A stretch of DNA of 64,000 nucleotides from Yinghuangia soli (GCF_021502675.1 NZ_JAKFHA010000014.1:155247-219246), one strand, 5' to 3'. Shown: positions 1 to 9,543, counted from the first letter of the stretch. Notes: generated by a model not told the origin, from the sequence alone. Translations and numbers: made by a program.

Positions 1-36
1 GCACCCGCGGGCGGCCGCCCTCCGGCCGCGCCTGCC

Positions 37-2388
37 GTGAGCGCCGTCCGGCGGCGCCGCCTCGTCGACTACCCGCGGTCCGGCCGGACCGGCGTCCGGC
101 GCTGGATCCCGTCGTTCAAGCACGTGGCCACCACAGTGCTGCTCGGCCTCGGGCTGCTCTTCCTCGGCGTGGGCGTGGTGTACGCCATCACCCCGATCCC
201 CTCGCACGCGAACGCCACGGCCACCAAGCAGAGCAACATCTGGCAGTGGAGCGACGGCAGCGAGATCGTCCGGACCGGCTCCACGAACCGGCAGAACGTG
301 CCGCTGTCGACCGTCCCCAAGCCGGTCCAGCAGGCGTTCCTGGCCGCCGAGAACCGCAGCTTCTACACCGACTCCGGCATCTCCCTGACCGGCACGCTGC
401 GCGGCCTGGCCAAGTCGGTCACCAGCGGCGGATCGTCGCTGCAGGGCGGCTCCACCATCACGCAGCAGTACGTGAAGAACCTCTACCTGACGCAGGAACA
501 GACGCTGTCGCGGAAGTTCAAGGAAGCGGTCATCGCAATCAAGATGGACCGCACCGAGTCCAAGGACGACATCCTCGAGGGCTACCTGAACACGGTGTAC
601 TTCGGGCGCGGCGCGTACGGCATCCAGGCCGCCGCGCAGGCCTACTACGGCGTGGACGCTTCGCAGTTGACCGTCGAGCAGGGCGCGTACCTGGCCGCAC
701 TGGTCAACGCGCCGAGCGCCTACGACGTCAAGAACACGACCGCCCGCGGCCGCGCGAACGCCATCGCGCGCTGGAACTACGTCCTGGACGGCATGGTCAA
801 GTCCAAGTGGCTGACCGCCGAGCAGCGCGCCGCAATGGTCTTCCCCGAACCGCTCGACCCGCAGACCCAGCCCGGTCTGGAGGGCATGAACGGCTACCTC
901 GTCGAGACCGCCAAGCAGTACCTGCTGGAGAACAACATCGTCGACGAGCAGCTGCTCGCGGCCGGCGGCTACACGATCAAGACGACGTTCGACAAGGCCA
1001 AGACCCAGGCCATGTACGACACCGTGCAGAACTCCCTGGCGGACAACCTGGATCCGGAGGCGCGCGCGAAGGATGTCGGGGTCCGGGTCGGCGGCGCTTC
1101 GGTCGAGGTCGGCACCGGCAAGATCGTGGCCATCTACGGCGGGCCCAACTACGTGAAGCAGTACGTCAACAGCGCGACGCGCCGCGATGTGCAGGTCGGC
1201 TCGACGTTCAAGCCGTATGTGCTGGCCTCGGGCCTGCGCGAAGGCGCGCAGAAGGGCAAGAAGCGCGTGCCGGTCACGCCGCAGACGCGGTACGACGGCG
1301 ACGACGACGTGGTCATCACGTACCCCAACGGCAAGCCCGTGATGGAGGGCGGCAAGCCCTGGCAGCCGGGCAACGAGGACGGGCGCGACTACGGCATGGT
1401 CACGCTGTCCCGGGCCATGGACGTCTCGGCGAACACCGTCTACGCGCAGCTCGGCGTGGACGTCGGCACCGACCGGGTGGTCGAGGACGCGGTACGGGCC
1501 GGTCTGCCGGAGAACACCCCGGGTCTGAACACGAACCCCGCGGTGTCGCTCGGCACCGCGTCGCCCAGCGCGCTGGACATGGCCGGCTCGTACGCCACGT
1601 TCGCCGGGCAGGGCACGCGCGTCGACGCGTACTCGGTCGAGCAGCTGACCCGCAACGGCAACGAGATCGGGCTGCCGGACCACGACAAGAAGTCCGCGTA
1701 CAGCGAGGACGAGGCCAACAGCGTCAACGAGGTGCTGCAGTCCGTCGTGCAGACCGGTACCGGCGCACGGGCCCGCGCGCTGGGCCGCCCGGCGGCCGGC
1801 AAGACCGGCACCACGGACGAGAACAAGTCGGCCTGGTTCGTCGGCTACACGCCGCAGCTGTCCACCGCGATCGGGATGTTCCGGCAGAACCCGACCACGA
1901 ACGAGTTCGAGTCCATGAACGGCACCGCGGGCCTGGCCCGCGTGGACGGCGGCAACCTGCCCACCCGGATGTGGACCGACTACATGAAGGCCGCGCTGGC
2001 CGGCGAGCCGGTCGTGGACTTCGAGGTCCCGGCGGACAACAGCAACGACAACCGCGTCCCGGAGACCACCGCGCCGCCCGCCACGACGGCACCGCCGACG
2101 ACGGCCCCGCCCACGACCACGGCACCGCCGGAGACCTCCGGTCCCCCGACGTCGGGCCCGCCCACGTCGGCACCGCCGACGGGCTCCACAGGAGGCTCGA
2201 ACGGCGGCTCGACGGGCGGCTCCACGGGCGGATCCAGCGGCGGCTCGACCGGCGGCAGCACGGGCGGATCCAACGGCGGCAGCAGCGGAGGCTCCGGCGG
2301 CAACGCAGGCAGCTCGGGCGGCAGCACCCCGACCGGCCCACCCCCGCCCACGAACCGCATCGTCGTCCCGCCCCCGCCCACGGAGTGA
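37..2388 (+). CDS. Class A penicillin-binding protein (transglycosylase/transpeptidase)
   Basis: Bifunctional cell-wall synthase that polymerises lipid II glycan and cross-links peptides outside the membrane. A basic cytoplasmic tail (1-28) and one membrane anchor (about 29-52) precede a glycosyltransferase domain with catalytic Glu in AENRSFY (E105) and GGSTITQQY near 137. The transpeptidase domain has the nucleophile motif STFK (S389), SAN (S464) and KTGTT (K589). The last ~130 residues are low complexity: Thr/Pro-rich, then Gly-Ser-rich, then Pro-rich. The GTG at 37 is the first start in the window, but the frame is open to base 1, so the true start may lie further upstream. Confidence 0.93.
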   Translation: MSAVRRRRLVDYPRSGRTGVRRWIPSFKHVATTVLLGLGLLFLGVGVVYAITPIPSHANATATKQSNIWQWSDGSEIVRTGSTNRQNVPLSTVPKPVQQAFLAAENRSFYTDSGISLTGTLRGLAKSVTSGGSSLQGGSTITQQYVKNLYLTQEQTLSRKFKEAVIAIKMDRTESKDDILEGYLNTVYFGRGAYGIQAAAQAYYGVDASQLTVEQGAYLAALVNAPSAYDVKNTTARGRANAIARWNYVLDGMVKSKWLTAEQRAAMVFPEPLDPQTQPGLEGMNGYLVETAKQYLLENNIVDEQLLAAGGYTIKTTFDKAKTQAMYDTVQNSLADNLDPEARAKDVGVRVGGASVEVGTGKIVAIYGGPNYVKQYVNSATRRDVQVGSTFKPYVLASGLREGAQKGKKRVPVTPQTRYDGDDDVVITYPNGKPVMEGGKPWQPGNEDGRDYGMVTLSRAMDVSANTVYAQLGVDVGTDRVVEDAVRAGLPENTPGLNTNPAVSLGTASPSALDMAGSYATFAGQGTRVDAYSVEQLTRNGNEIGLPDHDKKSAYSEDEANSVNEVLQSVVQTGTGARARALGRPAAGKTGTTDENKSAWFVGYTPQLSTAIGMFRQNPTTNEFESMNGTAGLARVDGGNLPTRMWTDYMKAALAGEPVVDFEVPADNSNDNRVPETTAPPATTAPPTTAPPTTTAPPETSGPPTSGPPTSAPPTGSTGGSNGGSTGGSTGGSSGGSTGGSTGGSNGGSSGGSGGNAGSSGGSTPTGPPPPTNRIVVPPPPTE

Positions 2389-2480
2389 CCCGGCAGACGA
2401 CGCCGATGTGATCATCCGACCGCACCATGCGCCCCCGCTTCAGGGACTTACCAAGAGTGGGAGCAGTCGCGCGGAGGTCT

Positions 2481-2697
2481 GTCCACAGGCTGTGCAGAGC
2501 GCGCCAGAGCGGCCGCCGTCAGATACCCGCCTTGCGGGCCGGGACGGGGGTCAGCCGCGGGTCAAGGCCTCGGCCACGACGACTCCGTCCCGGCCCGTCC
2601 ACAGACTGTGCGGAGCCCGCGAGAGCGGATGCCCGCCTTGCGGGCCGGCACCGGGCTCAGTCGCGCGTCAGCGCCTCGGCCACGTCGACTCCGGCCC
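2481..2697. repeat. Imperfect direct duplication of the tsaE 3' end
   Basis: Two diverged copies of about 100-115 bp lie head to tail, 2481-2595 and 2597-2697. Both begin with gtccacag(g/a)ctgtgc, share cccgccttgcgggcc in the middle, and end with the C-terminal codons of tsaE. The right-hand copy holds the real tsaE stop at 2657. The left-hand copy, read on minus, still translates as VAEALTRG followed by a stop at 2551, against VAEALTRD in the gene. The rest of 2389-2656 shows no gene. The cccgc-ctt-gcggg palindrome inside each copy could act as a short hairpin at the end of the tsaE transcript. Confidence 0.75.
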
Positions 2698-3214
2698 AGC
2701 GGGGGCCGTGGCCGCGCAGGATCACGGTGCGCGGGTCGGACGGCGGGTCGACGTCGGCATCGGCGTCCGTGCCGCCGCCGTCGGCGGCGTCCTCGCCCTC
2801 GGCGCGCTCGATGACGACCGTGAGGCGGTCCTCGTTGAGGTCCTCGACCTTGCCCTCGCCCCACTCGACGACCGTCACCGACTCGTCCAGCGACGCGTCC
2901 AGGTCCAGGTCGTCGACCTCGCCCGCGACGTCGCTCGTGGCGCCGAGGCGGTACGCGTCCACATGCACCAGCGCGGGGCCGCCCACCAGCGAAGGGTGCA
3001 CGCGGGCGATGACGAAGGTCGGCGACGTCACCGCTCCCCGCACCCCGAGCCCCGCGCCCAGCCCCTGCGTCATCGTCGTCTTGCCGGCCCCGAGCCCGCC
3101 GGACAGCACCAGCAGGTCACCGCCGCGCAGCAGTCCCGCAAGGCGGCGGCCGAGGTCCCGCATCTCCTCGCCGGTCGCGACCGTCACGCGGACTTCCTGC
3201 ACCGTCTCGTTCAC
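2657..3214 (-). CDS. tsaE: tRNA threonylcarbamoyladenosine biosynthesis ATPase TsaE
   Basis: Small P-loop ATPase that works with TsaB and TsaD to make the t6A37 modification of ANN-decoding tRNAs. The Walker A motif GGLGAGKTT is near residues 39-47, followed by SPTFVI (about 62) and HVDAYRLG, typical of the family. A stretch of about 25 Asp/Glu/Gly-rich residues lies before the C-terminus. I chose GTG at 3214 because AGGAAG sits eight bases upstream. A frame extension to 3292 has no ribosome site. The hydrolase and alr genes lie just upstream in the same direction, so one transcript is likely. Confidence 0.9.
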   Translation of the reverse strand: MNETVQEVRVTVATGEEMRDLGRRLAGLLRGGDLLVLSGGLGAGKTTMTQGLGAGLGVRGAVTSPTFVIARVHPSLVGGPALVHVDAYRLGATSDVAGEVDDLDLDASLDESVTVVEWGEGKVEDLNEDRLTVVIERAEGEDAADGGGTDADADVDPPSDPRTVILRGHGPRWAGVDVAEALTRD

Positions 3215-3295
3215 CGCCACAGCTTCCTGTCCCTGCCCATGCTCGGGCCCGGGCTCATACCCGGGCCGTGGTCCTGCACCTATGCCGCGCACCGC

Positions 3296-4447
3296 CTAGC
3301 CGGCGTCACGATCGCCGCCGCTGCGAGGGGAGCCAAACGATCCGTTTCGCCGCGGCCCACCTCCGGTGCCGGCGTGCCGGCCCGGTTCGCGCGCGGCGCG
3401 CGCAAGGAGCCCGCGCAGCGCCGCATTGACCACCTCCGGATGCTCGAGAGGGGTCAGGTGCCCGGATTCGGGCACCACGACCAGCTCGGAGTCCGGCAGT
3501 GCGTCGTGGATCGCCTCGCTGTGCGACGCGGGCGTCATCAGGTCGCCCGCTCCCCCGACCACGAGCGTCGGCACGCGGCCCAGCACCGGCAGCGCGGCCA
3601 GCTTGTCGTGTGTCTCGAACGCCGGGAAGAACTCCGCGATCACGTCGATCGGCGTCGCCGAGATCATCCGGTCGGTGAACCGCACGACCGTCGGGTCCAC
3701 GTCCGAGTCGAACGCGTACCGCTCGGTGAACACGTACACCAGGTCACGGGCTGCCCGGCGGCCCGCCTCGACCAGCGCCGCGCGGCGCCCGAGCGTCCGC
3801 ATCACGCCGGGCGCCACCCGGTGCAGCAGCCGCGCGCCGGCCGCCGGGATGCCGAGCGTCACGGTCGCCCATTTGCCCGCCGACGTGTTGAGCAGCGCGA
3901 CGCCGACGATCCGGCGCCCGAACAGCTCCGGGTGCTGGTCCGCCAGCGCCATGATCGTCATGCCGCCCATGGAGTGCCCGACCAGCACCATCGGGCCGCG
4001 CGGCACCAGCTCCTGCAGCACCGCGTACAGGTCCTCGCCGAGTTGGTCGATCGTGGACGTCTCCGGCGCGCCCCGACCGGAGCGCCCGTGGCTGCGCTGG
4101 TCGAACAGCACCAGCCGGTAGTCGTCCTGGAGTTCGGCGCGCTGGAAGTGCCAGCAGTCCATGTTGAGCGTGTAGCCGTGGCACAGGACCACGGTGAGCG
4201 GGGCCCGCGGGTCGCCGTCGACCTCGGCGTACAGCTCGACGCCGTCCTCCGCCGCGACGATGTGCGGTTCACCGCGCAGGGTGCCGAACTCCGCGATGGC
4301 GTCCAGCTCTTCCTCGGCCCGGCGGCGCACCCGGCCGACCGTCATCCGCTCGATGGCGACCCCGGCCGCGGCGCCGACCGCGAGCACGCCGACGGCCGCC
4401 CCGAGGATCCCGGCGCGGCGTCCGACATTGCTCCCGGCATCGCTCAC
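3296..4447 (-). CDS. Membrane-anchored alpha/beta hydrolase
   Basis: 383-residue alpha/beta-hydrolase-fold protein with an N-terminal hydrophobic segment (about 12-32) that probably anchors it to the membrane. Visible landmarks are the oxyanion HGYTLN (H90), DQRSHGRSG (about 116), the nucleophile elbow GHSMGG (Ser159), a late acid in GAGDLMTP and catalytic His in SGHLTPLEHPE. The substrate cannot be told from sequence. Its GTG start overlaps the alr stop by four bases (GTGA), which implies translational coupling. The gene sits between alr and tsaE, an arrangement common in actinomycetes. Confidence 0.85.
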   Translation of the reverse strand: MSDAGSNVGRRAGILGAAVGVLAVGAAAGVAIERMTVGRVRRRAEEELDAIAEFGTLRGEPHIVAAEDGVELYAEVDGDPRAPLTVVLCHGYTLNMDCWHFQRAELQDDYRLVLFDQRSHGRSGRGAPETSTIDQLGEDLYAVLQELVPRGPMVLVGHSMGGMTIMALADQHPELFGRRIVGVALLNTSAGKWATVTLGIPAAGARLLHRVAPGVMRTLGRRAALVEAGRRAARDLVYVFTERYAFDSDVDPTVVRFTDRMISATPIDVIAEFFPAFETHDKLAALPVLGRVPTLVVGGAGDLMTPASHSEAIHDALPDSELVVVPESGHLTPLEHPEVVNAALRGLLARAAREPGRHAGTGGGPRRNGSFGSPRSGGDRDAG

Positions 4448-5568
4448 CGGGCCCCCAGGTACACCCGCGGCACGCGCGACCCGATCCGCGTGACGACCTC
4501 GTACGCGATGGTGCCGGCCGCCTGCGCCCAGTCCTCGGCGGTCGGCTCGCCCCGGTCCCCGGGGCCGAACAGGATCACCTCGTCGCCCGGCTCGGCGGTG
4601 CCGTCGCCCAGGTCGACCACGAACTGGTCCATCGCCACCCGGCCCACGAGCGTGCGGCGCTGCCCGCCGATCAGCACCGGACCGGCGCTGCTGGCGTGCC
4701 GCGGGATGCCGTCCGCGTAGCCGACCGGCACCAGCGCGAGCGTCGATTCCGCTTCGGCGTGCCAGGTGTGCCCGTAGCTCACTCCGTGCCCGGCCGGGAC
4801 CCGCTTGACGGACGCCACCGACGCGGCCAGCGTCATCGCCGGCCGCAGGCCCAGCTCGGCGGGCGTGTGCAGGTCGGGGACCGGCGAGACGCCGTACGTG
4901 GCAAGGCCGCTGCGGACCAGGTCGAAATGCGATTCGGGGAGCAGCAGCGTGGCCGGCGAGTTCGCCATGTGCCGCACCTCGGGGGTGACGCCGCGCTGCT
5001 CGGCGTAGTCCACCGCATCGCGGAACGCGGCCAGTTGCAGGGCGATCGACGGGTGCCCGGGCTCGTCCGCGCACGCGAAGTGCGACCACAGCCCGACCAC
5101 CTGGACCAGCCCGTCGGCCTCCGCCTTGAGCGCGGACTCGACCAGCGCCGCCCAGTCGTGCGGCTGGCAGCCGTTGCGGCCCAGACCGGTGTCCGCCTTG
5201 AGGTGCACGCGCGCGGTACGGCCGGTCGCGCGCGCCGCGTCCTCGACCTCGCGCAGCGCCCACAGCGCGCTCACCGAGATGTCGACGTCGGCCTCGACCG
5301 CCTCGGCGAACGGGTCGCCGGGCACCCACAGCCAGGTCAGGATCCGGCCGTCCAGCCCGGCCCGGCGCAGTCGGAGCGCCTCACCCGGGATAGCAGTGCC
5401 CAGCCACGAGGCGCCGGCCTGCTGCGCGGCACGGGCGCAGGCCACCATGCCGTGCCCGTAAGCGTCGGCCTTCACCACCGCCATGACCTCGGCCGATCCG
5501 GCCCGGCCGCGCACCGCGGCGATGTTGTGCCGGACCGCGTCGAGATCGATCCGGGCTTCGGCACGCAT
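4444..5568 (-). CDS. alr: Alanine racemase
   Basis: PLP enzyme that interconverts L- and D-alanine and supplies D-Ala for peptidoglycan. The PLP lysine is K33 in VVKADAYGHG and the second catalytic base is Y265 in SYGHTW. Length (374 residues) is normal for the family. The first gene of the alr-hydrolase-tsaE run; the 238 bases upstream (5569-5806) contain no other gene and presumably carry its promoter, although I could not pick a convincing one. The cell-wall role fits the nearby glmS, glmM and PBP genes. Confidence 0.95.
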   Translation of the reverse strand: MRAEARIDLDAVRHNIAAVRGRAGSAEVMAVVKADAYGHGMVACARAAQQAGASWLGTAIPGEALRLRRAGLDGRILTWLWVPGDPFAEAVEADVDISVSALWALREVEDAARATGRTARVHLKADTGLGRNGCQPHDWAALVESALKAEADGLVQVVGLWSHFACADEPGHPSIALQLAAFRDAVDYAEQRGVTPEVRHMANSPATLLLPESHFDLVRSGLATYGVSPVPDLHTPAELGLRPAMTLAASVASVKRVPAGHGVSYGHTWHAEAESTLALVPVGYADGIPRHASSAGPVLIGGQRRTLVGRVAMDQFVVDLGDGTAEPGDEVILFGPGDRGEPTAEDWAQAAGTIAYEVVTRIGSRVPRVYLGAR

Positions 5569-5806
5569 AGGGCGGTGGATCCCCTCATTCGGCGGTCGTA
5601 CGGTCGTGCGGGCCGCGCTGTCGGGCCCGATCGGGTCTCCCAGTGTGGCAGGCCCGCGCCCGCGACGCTGGCGCGGACGCGGCAGCCAAACAGTGCGGTG
5701 ACGCTCTTGTGACGGTCCACACCTGTGCGGCCGTGGTCCGCGGATGTCCGTTTCTCCGGGGACGACCGCACGCGGCGTACCCGCGGTGCGTCGTCCTCAC
5801 TCCTCG

Positions 5807-7291
5807 TCACTCCTCGTCCGGCGCGCCCGCCTCGCGCACCGCGCGCCACGCCGCAGGCAACGCCGCCGACACGTCCGAAGCCGCGCACGGGACGTCTCCG
5901 TCCGAGGCGATCCGGCCTGCCAGACCGTGCAGGTACGCGCCCGCGACGGCCGCCTCGGCCGGGGTCAGGCCGGCCGCCAGCAGCGCGCCCGCGACGCCGG
6001 TGAGCACGTCGCCGCTGCCCGCGGTCGCCAGATACGGCGTGCCCGTCGGGTTCACCCACACCTCGCCGCGCGGGTCGGCCACCACGGTCGTGCTGCCTTT
6101 GAGGAGCACGGTGGCGTCGTATCCGGCCGCCAGCCGGACCGCCCACGTCAGCCGCTCGGCCTCGACATCCGCCCGGGTCGGCGACTCCCCCAGTCCGGCC
6201 AGCAGGCGGACGGCCTCCCCCGCATGCGGGGTCAGCAGCGCGCCGGGCACGCCTTCGAGCGCCTTGGGGCCGGCCTCGGCGAGGAGCGTGAGCGCATCGG
6301 CGTCGACCAGCACGGGGACGCCGCCGTCCAGCGCCGCGGCGAACCGGCCGCGCGCCTCTTCGCCCGTGTCGAGCCCCGGACCGACCGCGTACGCCTGCAC
6401 GCGCCCGGAGCCCGCCATCACTTCGGGGTGCGCCGAGACCACCGCATCGGCGACCGCGCGCGGTCCCAGATAGCGGAGCGCCCCTACGCCTGCCCGCAGC
6501 GCGGACCCGGCGGCCAGTACCGCGGCGCCCGGGTAGCGCTCCGAGCCGGCCGCGAGCCCGAGCACTCCGCGTGCGTACTTGTCGGTCTCGCGTGCCGGGG
6601 TCGGCAGCAGGGCGGCGATGTCGACGTGTTGGGGGGCCCGCAGGACGGGCGCGGGCGGCTGCAGGCCGATGTCGACGAGCTCGACGGCTCCCGCGTACGA
6701 GGCTCCGGGGTCGACCAGGAGCCCGGGCTTCCAGGTCCCGAAGGTGACCGTGACGTCCGCCCGGACGGCTTCCGCCGCGACCGCGCCGGTGTCCGCGTCG
6801 ACGCCGCTGGGCAGGTCGACCGCGACGACGACCGCGCGCGACTGCGCGGCGGCGCGGGCCAAGTCGTCCGCGGGGGCGCGCAGTCCGCCCCGGCCGCCGA
6901 TGCCGACGATGCCGTCCACCACGAGGTCCGCGGCGGCGACGAGGTCGTGTGCGGCTGCGGGAAAGCCCAGGGCGTCGGCCGGGAGGATCCGCCCGCCCGC
7001 ACCGCGCAAGGCCGCCAGACCGCCCGCGTGGGCCCGCTGCGGGGCCAGCAGGAGCGCGTCGACGCGTGCGCCGCGCCGGGCCAGCCGGGCACCCGCGATC
7101 AGGGCGTCGCCGCCGTTGTCACCGCTGCCGACGAGCAGCACGACGCGGCTGCCGTGGACGCGGCCGAGAAGTCCCGCGCAGGTCGCCGCGAGACCCGCGG
7201 CGGCACGCTCCATGAGCGCGCCGTCCGGCAGCAGGGCCATCAGCGCGGCCTCGGCCGCCCGGACCTGCCAGACATCATGAGCCTCGCGCAC
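5807..7291 (-). CDS. nnr: Bifunctional NAD(P)H-hydrate epimerase / ADP-dependent hydratase
   Basis: Repairs damaged nicotinamide cofactors. The N-terminal epimerase domain (about 1-215) carries GSGDNGGDAL (55-64) and DLPSGVDADTG. The C-terminal carbohydrate-kinase-like dehydratase domain (about 225-494) carries TPHAGE, LLKGSTT and AGSGDVLTG (424-432). I chose GTG at 7291 because GGAAGGGG lies just upstream; an in-frame start at 7399 adds only low-information residues. It lies directly downstream of acpS, which is the usual actinomycete order. Confidence 0.93.
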   Translation of the reverse strand: MREAHDVWQVRAAEAALMALLPDGALMERAAAGLAATCAGLLGRVHGSRVVLLVGSGDNGGDALIAGARLARRGARVDALLLAPQRAHAGGLAALRGAGGRILPADALGFPAAAHDLVAAADLVVDGIVGIGGRGGLRAPADDLARAAAQSRAVVVAVDLPSGVDADTGAVAAEAVRADVTVTFGTWKPGLLVDPGASYAGAVELVDIGLQPPAPVLRAPQHVDIAALLPTPARETDKYARGVLGLAAGSERYPGAAVLAAGSALRAGVGALRYLGPRAVADAVVSAHPEVMAGSGRVQAYAVGPGLDTGEEARGRFAAALDGGVPVLVDADALTLLAEAGPKALEGVPGALLTPHAGEAVRLLAGLGESPTRADVEAERLTWAVRLAAGYDATVLLKGSTTVVADPRGEVWVNPTGTPYLATAGSGDVLTGVAGALLAAGLTPAEAAVAGAYLHGLAGRIASDGDVPCAASDVSAALPAAWRAVREAGAPDEE

Positions 7292-7435
7292 GCTTGCCCC
7301 TTCCGAAGACCGCTCCGCGACCGGAGACCTCCACCGGAGACCGTCCTGCCCGGTCTCGCGGCGAATCATCCGGGCGCCCCGGACAGGCCGAGAGCCCACC
7401 CGCCGCGTACCGCGAGAACCGCGGCCCGGCCGGGC

Positions 7436-7804
7436 TCAGCCCTCGGCGATGACCACCGCGGAGGCGATGCCCGCGTCGTGGCTCAGCGACACATGCCAGG
7501 TCGTGACGCCCAGTTCCGCGGCCCGCGCCGCGACCGTGCCGCGCACGGTGAGCACCGGGCGGCCGGAGTCCTCGGTACCGATCTCCGCGTCCTGCCACTG
7601 GAGTCCGCGCGGGGCGCCGAGCGCCTTGGCGAGGGCCTCCTTGGCCGCGAACCGGGCGGCCAAGGAGGCGACGCCGCGCTCCTGCCCGGGGCGCACGTAG
7701 CGCTCCGCCTCGGTGAACAGCCGGTCGGCGAGCCCCGGGGTCCGCTCCAGCGACTGCCCGAAGCGCCCGATGTCCGCCACGTCGATGCCCACGCCCACGA
7801 TCAC
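7436..7804 (-). CDS. acpS: Holo-[acyl-carrier-protein] synthase
   Basis: Transfers 4'-phosphopantetheine from CoA to ACP serine in fatty-acid synthesis. The metal-binding GVGIDV (D8) and the [11 protein letters not shown] helix (about 52-62) are present, and the end [20 protein letters not shown] is family-typical. GTG at 7804 gives 122 residues, the normal size. An ATG at 7816 would add four residues; neither has a clear ribosome site, because the upstream leader is almost pure C on the coding strand. Confidence 0.92.
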   Translation of the reverse strand: MIVGVGIDVADIGRFGQSLERTPGLADRLFTEAERYVRPGQERGVASLAARFAAKEALAKALGAPRGLQWQDAEIGTEDSGRPVLTVRGTVAARAAELGVTTWHVSLSHDAGIASAVVIAEG

Positions 7805-7829
7805 GCGGGCCAGCATGGCACGCCGCCGC

Positions 7830-7871
7830 GGGGGGGGGGGGGGGGGGGGGCCGGGGGGGGGGGGGCCGGGG
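7830..7871. repeat. G21/G13 homopolymer tract upstream of acpS
   Basis: A run of 21 consecutive G (7830-7850), then CC, 13 G (7853-7865), CC and 4 G. It lies 13-55 bases before the ATG of acpS and downstream of the DUF839 gene, so it would be C-rich in the acpS leader. Uninterrupted runs this long are prone to slippage and also to sequencing error, so the exact length is uncertain. Confidence 0.9.
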
Positions 7872-7967
7872 CGGGGCGCCCGGGGGCGGGCCGCGGCCGA
7901 ACGGTCGCCCGTCCGGTCCGCGGCGCGGCGGCATCCGGCCTGTGCCGGGAAGGAGTCACCCAGGGAC

Positions 7968-9428
7968 TCAGAATCCGCCCTTGTGCCACGGCCCCCAGAC
8001 CGCGATTGACATGCCCTTCCGCGACTGGATGTTCACGTACAACGTGTGCCCGTCCGGGCCGAACGTCGAGCCCGCGAACTCCGCGCCCGCGTCGCCGGCC
8101 ACCGGCTCCATGCGCGCCAGGTCGAAGATGCGCCCGTCGACCGTCAGGCCGCGCAGGAAGTTGTCGCCGTCGCCGTCCTCGCACAGCACGAGGGTGCCGC
8201 GCGGGCTGACCGTGACGTTGTCCGGCAGGTCGAGCTTGGCCGAGCCCGGCGACTCGAAGACAAGCCGCAGCCGCCGTGTGACGGTGTTGTACGCCCACAC
8301 CTGGCCGCGGCCGTCGCCGAAGCCGTCCGGTGCGGTGTCGCCGGCCGGGGTCGCGCCGCCCTGCGTCGAGACGAAGTACACGACGCCGCGCTGGTAGTAA
8401 GCGCCTTCGAGCCGCGAGAACAGCGCCGCGCCCTTGGCCCGCCCCTGGTTGCCGACCGCCTGGATCGCCTGGTCGTTGGTCGTGCCGGGGGCGAACGCCG
8501 GGTCCGGGTCGTCGATGTCGACCCAGGTGATGTCGTACGCCGCGCCCGGCTGCTGGCCGGCCGACAGGTCGAGGTTGGGACGCTTCTTGACCGCGAGCAT
8601 CTGCAGGCGTCCGCCGTCGCGGAGCTTGCCGCCGATCCACGGGGTCACCGGCGGCAGGTAGCGGTAGAAGCCGGATGCGAAGCCGAAGTTGTCCTCGGTC
8701 ATGTAGACCGCGCCGGTGATCGGGTCGAACACCGCCGACTCGTGGGCGAAGCGGCCCGCGCTGCGGATCGGCACACGCGACGACGTCCCGTCGGACGGCA
8801 CCTCGAACAGGTAGCCGTGCTTCTGCGTCAGCTTGGTGTTGGGCTGCCCGGTGAAGTCGGGGCCGACGTCCGGGCCGTTGACGGTCTCCTCGCAGGTGAC
8901 CCACGAGCCCCACGGCATCGGGCCGCCCGAGCAGTTCATCTGGGTGCCGTTGAGGCTCACGCCGGACCACTCGACGTTGCCGTAGCGGTCGACGATCGCG
9001 GTGGTCGTGCCGCCGCCGCAGGCCGGGTCGTACGCCTCGGCGGCGTTGCCGAACGCCCCGACCGGCCCGTTCACCTCGTGGTTGCGGACCAGGACGGTCT
9101 TGCCGCGGCGGCCGCGGAACGAGGCCATGCCGTCGTGCTTGCCCGGCGTCGGGGTGCCGTCCGACATCGGCGAGCCGGCCTCGTTGAAGGACCGGTAGCG
9201 GAAGCCCTCGGGCAGGTGCAGGCGGACCGCGCCGTCGCGCTCGTCCGGGGTGGGCAGCAGCGGGCCGTAGCCGCCCGCGCCGGGACGGCCCCGCGCGGCG
9301 TCCGCGCCGGGGGCGCGGTTCGTGCCGGCGTGCGCGGTACCGGCCGCAAGGCCCTGGAACGGTCCGCCGACGACGGCGGTGCCGGCCGCGACGGCGGCGC
9401 TGCGGGACAGGAATCGGCGACGGTCCAC
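7968..9428 (-). CDS. Exported DUF839/PhoX-like protein
   Basis: 486-residue secreted beta-propeller protein of the DUF839 (PhoX-like) group. The start [16 protein letters not shown] is a Tat signal (RRRFL) with the predicted cleavage after AGTAHA near 34. Conserved pieces include [28 protein letters not shown] and LCEDGDGDN. Characterised relatives are calcium-dependent phosphatases, but the substrate here is not shown. The gene starts with GTG at 9428, with GGGAGG upstream, and stands alone behind its own promoter and a palindrome. Confidence 0.85.
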   Translation of the reverse strand: MDRRRFLSRSAAVAAGTAVVGGPFQGLAAGTAHAGTNRAPGADAARGRPGAGGYGPLLPTPDERDGAVRLHLPEGFRYRSFNEAGSPMSDGTPTPGKHDGMASFRGRRGKTVLVRNHEVNGPVGAFGNAAEAYDPACGGGTTTAIVDRYGNVEWSGVSLNGTQMNCSGGPMPWGSWVTCEETVNGPDVGPDFTGQPNTKLTQKHGYLFEVPSDGTSSRVPIRSAGRFAHESAVFDPITGAVYMTEDNFGFASGFYRYLPPVTPWIGGKLRDGGRLQMLAVKKRPNLDLSAGQQPGAAYDITWVDIDDPDPAFAPGTTNDQAIQAVGNQGRAKGAALFSRLEGAYYQRGVVYFVSTQGGATPAGDTAPDGFGDGRGQVWAYNTVTRRLRLVFESPGSAKLDLPDNVTVSPRGTLVLCEDGDGDNFLRGLTVDGRIFDLARMEPVAGDAGAEFAGSTFGPDGHTLYVNIQSRKGMSIAVWGPWHKGGF

Positions 9429-9485
9429 AGGCGTACGTCCTCCCTCGGGGTCCGGCGCGGCCGGACGCGGATGCGTGGAAACCGC

Positions 9486-9543
9486 TGAGACGCTACTCGC
9501 GTAGAGGTCTCATGGCCATAGCCAACAGGAACGTTTTTGTTAA
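9486..9543 (-). promoter_or_regulatory. Candidate promoter and palindrome of the DUF839 gene
   Basis: On minus, TTAACA (9538-9543) is 17 bases from TATGGC (9515-9520). Immediately downstream, across the expected start of transcription, lies the imperfect palindrome 9486-9512 with arms tgagacgctac and gtagaggtctca around tcgc. This is consistent with a repressed promoter. The regulator is not apparent nearby. Confidence 0.4.

Noticed and set aside
246..2411. A 721-codon frame overlapping the PBP gene
   Set aside because: Arg/Gly/Asp-rich frame-shift shadow of the PBP coding sequence, which has full domain support.
3296..5329. A 677-codon extension of the hydrolase into alr
   Set aside because: The N-terminal 290 residues are an out-of-frame reading of alr. 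The hydrolase start at 4447 with GTGA coupling explains the gene.
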